Assembly: GCA_037693485.1 (NCBI GenBank)
Contig: CM075354.1
Coordinates: forward strand, 160,233,501-160,297,500
DNA length: 64,000 bases
DNA from: Kitagawia praeruptora
Taxonomy: Eukaryota > Streptophyta > Magnoliopsida > Apiales > Apiaceae
Reading direction: 5' to 3'
In this document: positions 34,622 to 47,305 of the stretch, one piece after another
Position numbering within the stretch: position 1 is the first letter of the stretch
Layout of the letters: every line of letters starts with the position of its first letter
The notes under the pieces: model-generated
Database searches by the model: none
What the model was told of the DNA's origin: nothing
The model's input: the letters and a program-made list of their open reading frames with translations, nothing else
Program-made: the position numbers and the translations under genes

Positions 34622-35045
34622 ATGGGTTCCCGGAATTCAGAACACTCTGGATCTATGGATTCCGACGAATTTGTGGCCTTTGTCGGTCGCAACTATGTTG
34701 CTCCAGTCCTCAATCAGCCTCACCCAGTTCATTTCGACCTGGATAATGGGTCCTTTCACACAGAGGATGTAATGGGCGAACCTCTATCTCCGAGAACTTT
34801 GCAGAGAGTTAGAGCATAGATGTAATTTATTGATGATGAGGGCTCAGTGCGTATGGCTAGTGGTCCAACTGTCGGTGCCTCTTCTGGAGCTCACTCACCG
34901 GAGGAGGTTAACTCAGTTCCCGTTCCTCAGGTGAACTCGACCCAGTCAGCTCAGCCAGCTAGACAAGACATTCAGATCGAAGGTAATCCCTGTGTCTCAC
35001 TTGAACAATTACATGATGTCTTACATGTTCAAAATGGAGTGTTAA
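34622..35045 (+). pseudogene. LINE ORF1, N-terminal segment
   Basis: The frame opens at ATG 34622 (MGSRNSEHSGSMDSDEF). In-frame TAG at 34817-34819 and TAA at 34823-34825 interrupt it, and it then continues (FIDDEGSVRMASGP ... VLHVQNGVL) to the solo LTR C insertion at 35046. The region is low-complexity and variable, as usual for L1 ORF1 N-termini. The 200 bp before the ATG are C/T-rich leader. Confidence 0.75.
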
Positions 35046-38000
35046 TGTAATAACCCTAACTTTAGAAAGGCTACAGTGATTAAATGAATAGTGATCTCGA
35101 GGAATTTAGGAAAATGGTGTGTAGGTGCTCTATAGTGGAAATGGAAAATGAGTAAACAGAAACCATATTAGTGATGTACTATGAAAATAAGTGGCTCGAA
35201 ATGACGATGGATTTCAGAAATTCCTGAATTTAAGTTTTGAGGATTTTGAGTTCGAACGAGCTTCTATTTATTGGACATTAAGGAATATAGAAATATTAAA
35301 GGAATTATATATTGAGGAATTAGTGAATTTAAGTTAAACCAGGAGATTATTAAGTCAAGTGAATACGAAAGGAATTTGGATTTTTAAACGATTTCAGAAC
35401 CACTGAGATAATGAGGTATATTCGAAACGAATTGTAATTAGACGAGTATAGAAACCAAGCAACCAAGATTAGTAGTTAAACAAGGATACATACCACATTA
35501 TTAGTACCAAGAGTGCTAGCAAATTACTTAGGAAAAATCAATAAAAGGGATTATTAGATCATCAAGATGATGTCACATTCCACTAACACAAATTTAAGGG
35601 TAGATTAGTCTTTTAACATGTAGATTTTTCCATAATCATCCACAAGCTTCCATGAGACACTTGGATAAGCAAGATTAAGTAAAGATAAGATCAACCAAGC
35701 AACACAAAATCTCTCCATCTTCCACACTTTTCTTATTTTCGCCCAAAAAGACAGCAGGTTCGTAAATCAAGCATAACTTCTTCGTTTCTCAGCCACATTT
35801 TGCGTTCTATAGCTTTTTAGAAAGCCCATGAGATAAGCTACAAGTCGTATTTCACAAGATTTTTCCAGAAAAGCAAGGTAAGGGGGTCGTTTTTCATGTT
35901 CTTTCAGCTGATGAATGGTAACTCCGAATTGTTAACTTTGTTTTCATGGTTCCTTTAGTTGATTCAAGCTATATTGAGGTTGTTTAAGGAGTACCCAAGC
36001 TTTATTAAGTGATGTTGAAGCTACAAGGAAGGTATATTACTTGAGACCCTAACTTGAATTATGAGTTTATGGTTGATTATGCTTAGTTTAGAAGTTAAGT
36101 GACATAAACCATGAAATCTTGATTATATAGTTGTGGATATGTGTTTTGATTTAATATGAAAGGAGTATGTGCTTGTAACCATGGTTGATAAGATGACCAC
36201 ATGGTGTAGGTGATGGTGTATAAGGTGGATGATGGATTTGGAGGAGTAATATTTTGGAAAGTATGAAAATATAGCCGTTATAATGCCCAATTTTCGTTAG
36301 AACAAAAACTGCCCTGTTTTGACACCCATACCTGTACGGTTAGGGTTCTGTCAAGAGAACCAACTAACCATGAGATGATAGAGCTTGAGTCATAGATCGT
36401 TTTGATATAAAGTGCGTCAAAATCTGATGAACGGTTTAGGAGAAAAGTGGGTTTTAGTGAAAGTTGCTCGGAAACCGGGAAATTTCAATTTTGCCAACTT
36501 TGAGGCTATAATTACCATACTTAGACATTTTTAAAAATTATGAAATTTTAGGACAACCTAGTAGGGTGAACAGAGAGTCCAACCCCACTGACCTTGCATT
36601 AAAATTCGAAATTTATAATTTATAAGAATTTTTACAGTCGAGAATGATTGTTAAGGAAATGGTGAAAAACACTGAAACTCTGATGGAGTTTAAAAGTGGA
36701 TAAGTTCTTGGAACATTTAGTACATAAAGGCTATGTTAAACATAGGTTATGTGACAAGGGTATTACTATATGAGGGTAGGTGGTTAAGTGGAATATATTC
36801 CAACGATGACCCTTTTCGTGTTTATAGAAACTCAGGGAGAGCCACGAGCCATATCTTCGGGATACAGAGATCGAGGCAAGATTTCTTCTATCTCTACTTT
36901 GAAAAATTATTTATCTTCAAAGAAAAATGATTTTATGGAATATATATGTGATTCTATTATTGCTATATTGTTAAGAATTTGTTTTCCTGATTTTGGAAAT
37001 TTAAAGGGAGATATGAGTATGGATATGGATTAAAGGGAGCAAGATTCCTTTTATCCTTATTTTGATATACTGTTTATGTTCAAAGGAAATGGTTTTGGTG
37101 GATAATATATGAATCTTATATGATGAGATGATTAGGGATATATTCCCTGTTTACTGAGATTTTTGAATATGGATTATGAATGTGGATATGATTATGAATG
37201 GAGCGAATATGCTTTATGGAAAAGAGATATGAAAGAGAATGGTATCAGTTGTTATCTAGGGTTATATGGGTTATAATGTTATACTAAAAATATTCTTTTT
37301 GAGAATTTGTGATATAATAAATATTGTTTGATTATTATTTTAATATTTTTAAAGTAGACAAAATATTTTATGTATATAAAAGCGTATTGGATTTCATTGT
37401 ATATAAAGGAGTTTTCTGGGTCATAATCAGAGTATTATGACATATGTTTAAAAGTGATAGTATATGTGAACGAAAGTGAAAAGAAATGTGAAAAGAATTG
37501 TGAAAAGAAATGTGAAAAGAAATGTGAACGGAAAGGTGAATGGAAATGTGAAATGCTGTATATGAATGGAAAAATGATTTGACAAAAAGGGGGATTGCAA
37601 CAGACTTGCGTAAGTGGCTGTGTCAGGGCTGTGTGCGACACAGTCCAACATTTATCATTTTATTACGGCACGAAGATGCCAAGGGAGGATGTTAGCAGGT
37701 GGCCTTCCTCCAGGAATGATTGTCATTCCTTCTACCGGTAGTAAAAAGAGAGCAGGTACGATTAGGTGACTGATCATCGTCCTAACGTATCAGGCGACAG
37801 CAGATATCCCCAAAGTTTTTGAAAAGAAAGAATTGAAAATGGTTTTCTAATTTATATGCTGAAAACAAGAAAATGAGATGAAATGATGAAATTATTATTA
37901 TTATAGTTGAAGAGAAACTGATTTTATATTATTTTTTCAATGGTTCTACAAAAAAGAAAAGTGGAAAGATTATATTGAGAGAATTTGTTCAGGTGATATA

Positions 38001-38742
38001 TTATCTTGAAATGTCATACTGAGATGATGTTTTGATTGTTATAATATTTCAGAAGAGAAACTGATACTATATTATGTTAGAAGAGAAACTGATATTATAA
38101 TACTATATATTTCTTTTCGTACAAAGACAATTGGAAAGTGTACATATATTGAATGAAAATAAAATTCTTTCCATAATAACTGAAACTTGTTTTTGTCTAT
38201 CAAATATATGTATATAGATATATTTTTATATATATAATGTTTTATTTTCCTTTGATGCTAGTTGATAGAATTTATCTTGCTAAGCTATTATAGCTCACTC
38301 TTGCTATTTATTTATTTAGCAGCTAGAGCAGATGCCAATACTCCGGACTACACCCCGGAAGTGGGTAAGGACGTTTGAGAGAGTGCTGGTGCCTATTCCT
38401 GAGGTAGCTCCGATAAGGCGAATGGGTATTATTAGTTATATGTTTATTAAGTGTGTAAGGTTGTAAAATAAATTTTTGGTTGTTGAAATGCTTCATGTAG
38501 AAGTATTATTCAACAATGTACTTAGTAAGATTCTGGGTTGTAATAACTCCTTTAACTACTATCATTAATGGATGTTGTTCTCTGAGCATATGACTGGTGT
38601 GTGTGTATTAGTGTGGGGTCAATTGCATAAGTATTAAATGATATAAAAAAAAGAAAAAAAAGAGACCAAAGAGATATTGATATTGAATGGAAATTGGACC
38701 GTGATGACCTGGATCCCTGACCCCGGATTTGGGGGCATTACA
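35046..38742 (+). mobile_element. Solo LTR C (3,697 bp) in LINE ORF1
   Basis: It begins TGTAATAACCCTAAC and ends GGGGGCATTACA. The flanks are GTTAA (35041-35045) and GGTAA (38743-38747), a 5-bp target duplication with one mismatch. The LINE frame rejoins across it (VL then SLSKNSHGE). No internal genes or primer site are seen. The conserved end GACCCCGGATTTGGGG and the GCTCACTCTTGCT string (~38293) relate it to the gypsy element's LTRs. At 37466-37553 a ~12-bp GTGAAAAGAAAT-type minisatellite is present; ORFs there come from that repeat. Confidence 0.85.
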
Positions 38743-39850
38743 GGTAAGTCTGTCAAAGAATAGCCACGGTGAAACATCAAATGTCCCAAAGAAATCGGTT
38801 ACATGGAGTTCAATTGTTGCTAAATCTGTTGTTGACCCCACACCTAGCCCTGTTATAGAAGATACTGTTATTAGCTACAATGACGATGGTACTGCAGTTG
38901 TAAAATTCTCTCGGGAATACATGATTAATGCTCAGAAAAAGTGGGAAACTAGTATTATTGGCCATTTTATAGGGGGTGGTTTTGCCTTCAAATTTGTCCG
39001 TGAGCAAGCCCAACGGATTTGGAGAAACAAGGGTTTAACTGGGGTTTATTACAGTTCAAAAGGATATTATACCTTCCGTTTTGGTTCGATGGAGGAAAGA
39101 AATGCGGCTTTGAATCTTAATTCAGTACAGATGGGTGGGAAAACTCTTTATTTAATGCCTTGGATGGAGGGCTCGAAATTTAAAAGGAATGTTGTAGATA
39201 AAGTCCCTTGTTGGATCAGACTGGTTGATGTCCCTTACTCCCTTTGGTCAAAAAACAGTTTGTCTTCAATTGCTAGCACTGTAGGAAGACCCTTGAAATT
39301 TGATGAAGCCACGGCTAGGTTTGAGCCCTTAAAGTATGCTAATGTTCAAGTGGAGCTGGCCTACTCTGCACCAAGGCCAGATTATGTGTGGGTTACTGTT
39401 TTAAATGCAGTTGGGGTTGAAGAACAGGAAAGAGTTGAGATTCAATATCCACAAATCCCGTATTCTTGCAGTCTTTATAAAGCTTTTGGTCACTCTCTTG
39501 CTAGGTGCATCAATAACCCAGAGAGAGTTGCCAAAAAGCCAAAAATGGCACACACCCATTATCAGGGTGAGTCACAAACTCGAAACCAAGGTGAGTCTTC
39601 TATTTCTAAAGCAGATTACCTACAGAATATGGAGATGGTGCCATATACTATTGGAAAGTTTTGTGGTTGTGATGTGGTGATGGATGAGGATGAAGTCATA
39701 GAAGAAATTCATAAGGCCAATGAAAACTTGGAGGAGGGTGAATGTCAACAGGATTCAGAAAAAGAAGATAACCTTGAAGAATTTGATAGGGTGCCTGAGG
39801 TCTCTACTCATCAAAATGTGGTCCCAGATGAACCAAGTAATGAGCCTATG
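38743..39850 (+). pseudogene. LINE ORF1, DUF4283 / zinc-knuckle segment
   Basis: This continues ORF1 without stops: the DUF4283 RNA-binding region (WETSIIGHFIGGGFAFKFV ... YYTFRFGSMEERNAAL), PCWIRLVDVPYSLW, and a degenerate CCHC-type block (CSLYKAFGHSLARC). It is followed by an acidic tail (EEIHKANENLEEGECQ). In L1 elements ORF1 protein coats the RNA. The frame is cut by the gypsy insertion at 39851 right after NEPM and continues at 58424. Confidence 0.88.
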
Positions 39851-42800
39851 TGTAAGAACCCTAATTTTTGGTAATATTTTATTTTATTTAATATCTTGTG
39901 GCAATGTCAATATGGAACCTTTCTGGTCATCCCTGTGATTAATAGAATTGATTGTCTGAGAAACTGTGTTGTTGTATTCCCTATGTAAGGTAAAAAGGGA
40001 GATTGTGAAGGCAGGAGTCTTATTGTTAGTGAGATTTATAAAACTTGGGATTTGAGAATGATTAGAGTGTTACAAGATTTATTAAGGATCATGACAAGGA
40101 ATTATGGACATTAGAGGAATTTACACAATTAGTACTTAAGGAATTATAGGGGAAATCTCTACGCGACAAAATATTATTACGAGAGATTAATTAAGATACG
40201 ATACGAATTAAAGATTAGATAATAAGCATTGGTGGGAGAATAATAATACAAGGAGTAGCATTGCATGCAAGCCCATGCAACCAAGTAGTTAGAAAACCTA
40301 GCAAGCTAGTTGGCCATTGGAAGATGAATAGTGTTTAGTTGCATTACTTTTTCAAAAGTGGAGACAAGAGTACATGAGAGCCATACCTATAGCCATATCT
40401 AGTGTACCATGCTTGTACATACAACTTATATGTATCACCCAATCAAACACACAACCACACAAACACAAAAAGAAAATCAAACTCTCTCCCCCCCCTTGAT
40501 ATTGCTCTCGGCCAAGAACAAGTGGGGAAGAAAGAAAAATTCTTTCTCCCATTTCTCATCACTCATAATTCATACCATAATTCCTAGGTCATCTACATCA
40601 TCTAATCAAGGTATGCTAGCAATTTCACTTCATTTCATCCATCCAATTCCAAGATATAAATTGTTAAAGTTTGGGTGAATAGTAACCAAGTTTGTTCTTC
40701 CTTTAGATCTTGCATTATAAGTGTTGTAGGAGACCATCTAAGGTGTTGTTGAGTTGTGAGAAGCTTACCCAAGTCCACTAGGAGCTCAAGAAGGTATAAA
40801 ATCACAAACCCTCTTGGTTATGTAATATTTATAATGATTGGTAGTAGATCCATGTGTTTAAGAGCTAATTTTGGTTGTATATGTGATGGATAGTATGGAT
40901 CTTGAATTTTGATGTTGAGATTATGACTTTTATGACTATGGATAGTATATATATCACCATGAGTGTTATGAACCATGATTTGAGTGTATTAAGTGTTGGT
41001 TGTATGGTGGAATTGTGAAAAATGATTGATGTAAGTGGTATGTTCATGCTGAGTTTTTCCAGGAGCAATGACCTGTATTGTGACACGATTTTGAACACCC
41101 AAATGATGTCCCCTGATGTCCTACCTTATATTTATGGAAAGATAATTGAATGTAGTTTCTGGATATGTAAGAGTCATAGCTAGGTGATGTGTGGATTTTT
41201 AGTTATGGCCGGCGGAGTGAATTTTGTTTCTGGACTATGGACTGCATAAAGTGACCCCCTTGTGAACCTTGTTTAAACACCTTAAAACTTATTTGGGATC
41301 ATGGAAAAATTAGAGAAGCTATGAAATACAGTGGGGAAGGCTACCCAAAAAGAATTGGATTAAAATATGAATTTTTGGATTTTATAAAAATGCTAGAGTA
41401 AAATTCGCGCAATGGAAAAAAGTCGTTAGTGGAACATTATTCTAGGGTTAATGGTTATGGTTCGAACGTGGTAACTAAATTAAGTCGATTAAGTGACAAG
41501 AGTAAACGAGTGATGTCATGGACCTATAGTGGGGCTAGGGAGTCATAAGACGAAGTCGCTAAGTTAATTTTGTATCCCCTTAAAACCCCGTAATTAGAAA
41601 GAAATTGTTAAGGTACTAACGAACGATTATTGTTTATGAATAGATCGTTCGAATTCGCACGCTCGACCACCCCAACCAAACCAAGGCAAGTTTACTTTTC
41701 AAAACTTATACATATACAAGGATTTTCACTGTTGTGTTTGTAGTTTTCAAATTATATCAAATGCTATGTTTATCGAAGTATTGATGCAATTGAGATTGAA
41801 CAAGTACATGTATGCTTTTACCCCTTGAACTTAGATTGAAATGTTTTCTTCGGACAACGACTCTAGCAATAGAGGTCGTAGCGGTCCGTATATACTATTG
41901 ACCGGGGAGCGGTATATTATATTGCGAAAACCCGAAGGGTTATTTGGGTGGTATCGTATATTCAAATACCTATTATTATATCTTCGTAAATACTCGAAAC
42001 CCTATCTTGGATTAAAAGTTTATTTAATTAAATAATTATTTTATTAATTATTAATATTAAATCTTAAATATCATTTAATAATTATTGTTCACTATTTTAA
42101 AAACAAAGTTAATCCAAGATACCTTTTAATACTTTCAAACTCGAACTTTTCGAACTCAAAACATTTTCGAAAACCCCCGGTCAGGTTTCGCTTCTTGTAT
42201 GATTTCAAGAATTATCGGTCGACTGATGTCGAACCACAACTACTCTGTTTTCAATCAAAATCTGGTTTTTAAAAGAAAAAGAAAAAGGGACTCTGGCAGG
42301 TGTGGGAACCGTTGACGAACGATTCCCGGGATGTGTAAGCGGCCGTGAGCCAGGCGGTCCATCACTTATTATTCCGGCCCAGGTGTTGCCGAAGGATGAT
42401 TACGGATGTAGTTTTCATCGAGGGTGATTACGGATGTAGTTTTCACTCGGGGATAGTTACGGATGTAGTTTCTATCCTTCTACCGGTAGAGAAGACCCGC
42501 GGATTATTGGACTCGGATGTGGCGACTGATCATCGTCAATCCCTGTCAGGTTTTATGTTTTCTTTAAGTCCCATTCCTCCACTTTGGAAAAATGCTTTGA
42601 CACTGCATCTTAGGCCTATGTGCCAGTTGCCGATAGTGTCCTATTTTGATGAGAAAGATGTTGACTTTATGCAGTAGCTAGAACTGCAAGGTTATTTTGA
42701 AAACAAGGGCACGTACTGGTGCACCTTTGAAATTTACCAATAATGACAAGTGATTTTATAACTGATTGATACAACGAGTTTAATGACGGTTATACATATG

Positions 42801-43333
42801 AAATGCTATATTACTTATCTTATACCTATATTCTTGCTGAGCTATAGTTGCTCACTCTTGCTTGTTTTCAAATTTTACAAACACAACAGCTAAGAGAAAT
42901 GGCAAGAACCTGTCAGACTGTTCGAAAGCAGGTGACTAGACCCCAGGCTGCAGTTGAGATTCCACCGGTAGGCCCCATTAGCCGGATTGGTCGGCAACTT
43001 TTGTTAGTACGTTTTATTTATAAGTATGACCTGTGCAAGGCAGTGTACCGGAACAAACTTTCAAGCCGCCAACTTCGCTTCATATCGAAGTGTTGCTGGT
43101 AGCATAAATGGTATTTAATTCGGTCTGTAATAACTCTAAAACTTTTACCTTTGCTTAATCAAATGTATGACGTTTCTGAGACTCTAACCTGTGTGTGCGT
43201 GTGTGTGTGTGGTGTGAGTTTATTGTGGGGTCGATGGTTGATTATTTATATTATGTACAAGAACAAGCATGTTATTAATGGAAAATGGACCGTGAGCGCC
43301 TAGATCTCCGACCCCGGATCTGGGGGCGTCACA
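39851..43333 (+). repeat. Gypsy left LTR (3,483 bp)
   Basis: It runs from TGTAAGAACCC to GGGGGCGTCACA. It contains three tandem ~28-bp units around GATTACGGATGTAG (42398-42480), the GCTCACTCTTGCT string at ~42850, a (GT)n run near 43195 and the GACCCCGGATCTGGGGG terminus. Small ORFs here recur in the other LTR and are not genes. Confidence 0.95.
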
Positions 43334-43337
43334 GAAA

Positions 43338-43349
43338 TGGTATCAGAGC
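43338..43349 (+). other. Gypsy primer-binding site (initiator Met tRNA)
   Basis: TGGTATCAGAGC begins four bases after the left LTR and is complementary to the initiator Met tRNA 3' end. Apart from this site, 43350-43563 is non-coding leader. Confidence 0.93.
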
Positions 43350-43563
43350 GAAGGTTACAGTTCTCAGAAACGATAGTAATTTAGGAAAGCAACCATAATA
43401 ATACGAATAATATAACACTAATAATAATCCCATTAATACCTAGAGCTCTCGTCGAGTTCACAGTCGGGTTATTGGATATAGCCCTGACTTCTAAGGCCCG
43501 TGAGGGAACTACTTCTTAAACCCTTCTTTTTGGTTAGTAACCTAGCTTATTTCCCTTGTGTAG

Positions 43564-44271
43564 ATGGAGGATATACCAGACCCTGAGGCCTATGAGAGGG
43601 AGCATGATGAGGCACTACTGAGAGAGACTGAGGACCCTGTTGAGGATACTGATGCTGACCCTGAGCTGGGCCCCTGGATTACGATATTAGGGGATACCGA
43701 TGATGAGGATCCCGAGGAGGAGCCCTTTATGGAGCCTGAGCCTGTTACCCCCTCCCCTGAGGCCACTGATGAGGAGAGTGTGCGACCCGGTGAGGACCGT
43801 GTTGTGTCACCCCCACCCTCTCCACAGTCATTGAGCCCCACTTCTTCAGATGATGACCCCGAGGAGGATACTTCTAGTGAGGAGGAGCGTGACCCTACCC
43901 CTGCCCCTGCTCCTGCCCCTGTTATGCCACCCCCACCACTGGACCTACCCCCGGTGTCGGGCGCTGAGCACGCCTATGTCGTGCAGTTCATGACCCGAGA
44001 CTTACTTTCTGCAGAGGCCCGACTTAACGAGGCGAGGAGGGTGATAGTGGAGGAGCGCGAGGCGCGCTTGAGGATCCAGGCTGAGATGAGGACTACTGTT
44101 GCTAGGAGGACTAGAGCTCGACTCCACAGGATTGAGAGGAGGAGTCGCGAGAGGGTTCTCGGATTAGGGATCCGCGGGGGCGGAGTGATCCAGGCTAGGG
44201 ATGTTAGACGTGTTGTGCATCGTGCATTTGCCCGAGTGAGGGCCTTGCTCCGTCGCGGTGCGGCCCCGTGA
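43564..44271 (+). CDS. Extra ORF between primer site and gag of the gypsy element (235 aa, unknown function)
   Basis: It starts at ATG 43564 (MEDIPDPEAYEREHDEALL). Residues 1-110 are very acidic and proline/serine-rich; 115-130 are proline-rich (PAPAPAPVMPPPPLDLPP). From about 140 it is a helix-prone, arginine-rich segment (MRTTVARRTRARLHRIERR, then VRRVVHRAFARVRALLRR). The frame is open despite high GC, and base use is more GC-rich than the AT-rich flanks. I recognise no domain. An acidic head and basic tail could suit binding to RNA or Gag, but that is a guess. The 760 bp between it and gag are non-coding with an A tract at about 44764-44776. Confidence 0.55.
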   Translation: MEDIPDPEAYEREHDEALLRETEDPVEDTDADPELGPWITILGDTDDEDPEEEPFMEPEPVTPSPEATDEESVRPGEDRVVSPPPSPQSLSPTSSDDDPEEDTSSEEERDPTPAPAPAPVMPPPPLDLPPVSGAEHAYVVQFMTRDLLSAEARLNEARRVIVEEREARLRIQAEMRTTVARRTRARLHRIERRSRERVLGLGIRGGGVIQARDVRRVVHRAFARVRALLRRGAAP

Positions 44272-45031
44272 TGTGTTACTGATAGCTCAGTCCCCTAGGT
44301 TCAGATGACCTTAGTATGTCGATTTTGCGGGATAGTTGACTTGTGCAGTGGCGTCCTTTCTGACCAGTGGATGAGTAGACTGACCTACATATATGTAGAT
44401 GTGACTTCGGATAGTATGTATGGATGTAGCCCTACTTTTGTGTAGCCCTGACTATTCGGATTATGTACTTGTATTTGTTCCACTTTTGCTAGACTTTGAC
44501 ATCGGAACTATGTATTTGGCACTAACATCCAAACTTTGTGACCACCCTTGTACCGTACTTATTTAGTTTCAGTTTCCTTGATATTGTCTCAATTGCTTTA
44601 CTTTCCGATGCCATGCTCTACTGTTTTGATATACAACTGTGATTATACAACTGCTACAAGCCACAAATACAACCATACTGTTTCAAATTACGATATGTGA
44701 TTTCAAATTGTTCTCCACATTTTCCAAAAATATTCCTACAATTTTTCTAAAATAAACCTTTCAAAAAAAAAAAAAAACGGTTTTGGTTTATTTAAAACTC
44801 TAAAAATATTTCTACAGATTAAGACGCTTCGAAATTTTGGAAATTCCTACAAATGTTTTCGAACCACGTAACGACTTTCCTAAAAAGGTTTTACAGTTTA
44901 TCGCCATCATAAGGGCACTGCGAGTTTCGAAATTCTAACCCTGTGTAAGGAGGAACAATACGTTCCTGACTTCTCTAAATACGGTCAAATAATTGAAAAC
45001 CCTAACCCATTTTTGTCTTATTATCAGAATC

Positions 45032-46527
45032 ATGCCACCCAGAAGAATGAACACTCGAGCTCACCCGGCCAGCTCTGAAGGCCAGGGTAGCCACCATGGA
45101 CCGGAAGGCCACCAAAACCGAGAGAGAGAGGATCAGAACCTGAGCGAGGATGAAGGTAGTGACTATAACTTGTTTGATAACTCTGAGTATGATGAAGAGG
45201 AAGCTGAAGATGATACCCTAGAGGTGGAAAACCCAAAGAGAGACCCTATGGAGCGATTCATGGACCTACTCAGGCAGAACTTGGACCGTCCCCCGGTTCA
45301 GCCACCACTCAACAACGTGAATGCCAATGCCTTTCGGAATTTCAAATCCCTGAAACCCCCGGAATTTAAGGGAACTGCGGACCCAGTCGAGGCAAGAGCC
45401 TGGCTGAAAGAAATGGAAAAATCTTTTGAGATACTAGGAGTCGCTGAGGAGCAGAAAACTGTCTTCGCCACCTATCTGCTGAAGGGTGAGGCAAACTTCT
45501 GGTGGGAAGCTAAAAAGAATTTGGAGGGAAGAGGTGTGGTGACCTGGGAGAGGTTTAGCGAGTTGTTCTTGGAAAAGTATTTCCCTAGGTTCATGGAAAC
45601 ACAAATGGAGCTGAAAATTTTGGAACTCAAGCAAGGCAACATGACGGTGGCCGAGTATGAGGCAAGATTTACTGAGCTGTCAAGGTTCGTGCCGGAATAT
45701 GTGAACTCTGAAGTGAAGAGGGCCCGAAGGTTTCAATTGGGGCTAAAGCAATGGATTCAGAATCGTGTGGCGGTTCTTGAGCTGACAGACTATGCCACCC
45801 TGGTACAGAAAGCATCGATTGTTAAGGCTGGAGGTGAACAGATGCAGAAGGAGAGAGAAGGAAGGAAGAGGAAGTTTGATAGTCGAAAGGGGAACTCTGC
45901 GGGAGGTAGCTTTCCGAGCAAATTTAAGCGAGGAACAATGTCCCAACCCAGCGGGAACTTTGGAACCAAGAAAGCTGAAAGTTGGAGTGTGGGCCAGGGC
46001 GGCCGACCTCAGGGATCATCGTACTCTACCCCACCCCGAGCCCCACTCCCGGAATGCAATAAATGTGGAAGGAAACATGCGGGCGTGTGTAACCTGCAAG
46101 ATGTGAAGTGCTTCAAGTGTGGGCTGACGGGACATTATGCTAACGCCTGTCGAGGGACTAGTAACAACACCAGTGCTGGAGGTAATTGCTTCAAGTGTGG
46201 GAAACCAGGGCACCGAATGAGGGAATGTATGTCCTCTGGGCCAACTGCATCAAGAGTGAGTGGAACTGCTTCTAACAGGGCCCCTACTGCAAGAACTTTT
46301 AACATGACTGTGCAAGATGCCGTGAGGAACACGGATGTGATCGCAGGTACCCTACTACTCAACTCAGTTAATGCGAATGTTTTATTTGATTCGGGAGCTA
46401 CCAAGTCTTTCATATCTCTAGATTTTGTAAGTCGGCTAGGCCTTAAGACTGAACCACTGAGAGACAGACTGCAAGTAGAGATAGCCAATCATGAAATTAT
46501 TCTTGTTAACCAAGTTTGTCCAGGTTG
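45032..46527 (+). pseudogene. Gypsy gag and N-terminal protease, interrupted by CACTA-2
   Basis: ATG 45032 (MPPRRMNTRAHPASS). The retrotransposon Gag domain includes FKGTADPVEARAWLKEMEK, FWWEAKK and FSELFLEKYFPR. Zinc knuckles follow: CNKCGRKHAGVC, CFKCGLTGHYANAC (~359) and CFKCGKPGHRMREC (~385). The aspartic protease motif VLFDSGATKSFIS is at ~450. The frame is open up to VCPG, where CACTA-2 is inserted. It continues in frame at 51718 once the insertion and one TTG are removed. I chose ATG 45032 over the longer upstream frame, which starts only at TTG. Confidence 0.92.
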
Positions 46528-46740
46528 CACTACTAAAAATCTGTTAATAGACATCACCGTTTTTAACATCGATTCAAATAAAACCGATGTTAAAAATCAA
46601 ATTAACATCGCTCGTTTTAAAACTGATGTCTTTTAAACATTCAGACATCACTTGGGTTATCAACCGATGTCTAAAACTTTCCTTAAAAACATTTAGACAT
46701 CACTTCATTTATCAACCGATGTCAAAATCTCTCAAAAAAT
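46528..46740. repeat. CACTA-2 left subterminal repeats
   Basis: Alternating AGACATCAC / ACCGATGTC / AACATCG strings occur in both orientations, able to pair with each other. They mirror the right end (51240-51705). Downstream, 46740-47100 is a C/T-rich leader with CTCTCTC tracts. Confidence 0.8.
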
Positions 46741-47305
46741 TAAACTCACCCGCCCCTCAAATATTTTCCCCCCTCAATCTTTTTATTTCGCCCGATTTTA
46801 ACAACCTGTTTCCCCTTAGCCAATTTTTTTGGATTTCCCCCCAAAATCCCCCTCATCTCATTTTTTTAAGCCCTAACTAGCTCAGACAAATTAAAAACTC
46901 TCAAGTCTAAAATCTAAAAACTAAAAACTAAAATCTGAAAAAAAACTCTCAATTCTCTCTCTCGCCTAACCTCTCTCTCACCTAAACTCTCTCTCACCTC
47001 GACTCTCATCAAATCTCTCTCACGACTCTCACCTCTCTCTCTCCACTCTTACCTCTCTCTCCAGCCCGTACTTCAATCTTCGGTGTATCGCATGGATTTG
47101 TTCGAGTTCATATCGATTTGTTCTTCAATTTAAAAGCTCAAAATGGATTAGTTCTTCAATTCGAAAGAATGAAATCTCAATTTAGTAAGTGGGTAAACTC
47201 TGCTTGTGTTTTGATTTAGTTTGAGTTTGGGTGTTTCGATTGAGACCCTAATTTTTGAAGTTTAGGGGTTTCGATCTACTATTTATCTGTAGTCCATGTT
47301 TACAG

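Noticed and set aside
34431..34772. ORF in another frame over the LINE start
   Set aside because: Overlaps the ORF1 frame that continues across the solo LTR; low-complexity leader translation only.
37435..37651. Phe/His-rich minus-strand ORFs in solo LTR C
   Set aside because: Product of a ~12-bp minisatellite; not coding.
40352..43102. Small ORFs in the gypsy LTR
   Set aside because: They are repeated with small changes in the other LTR, show no domains, and are LTR sequence.
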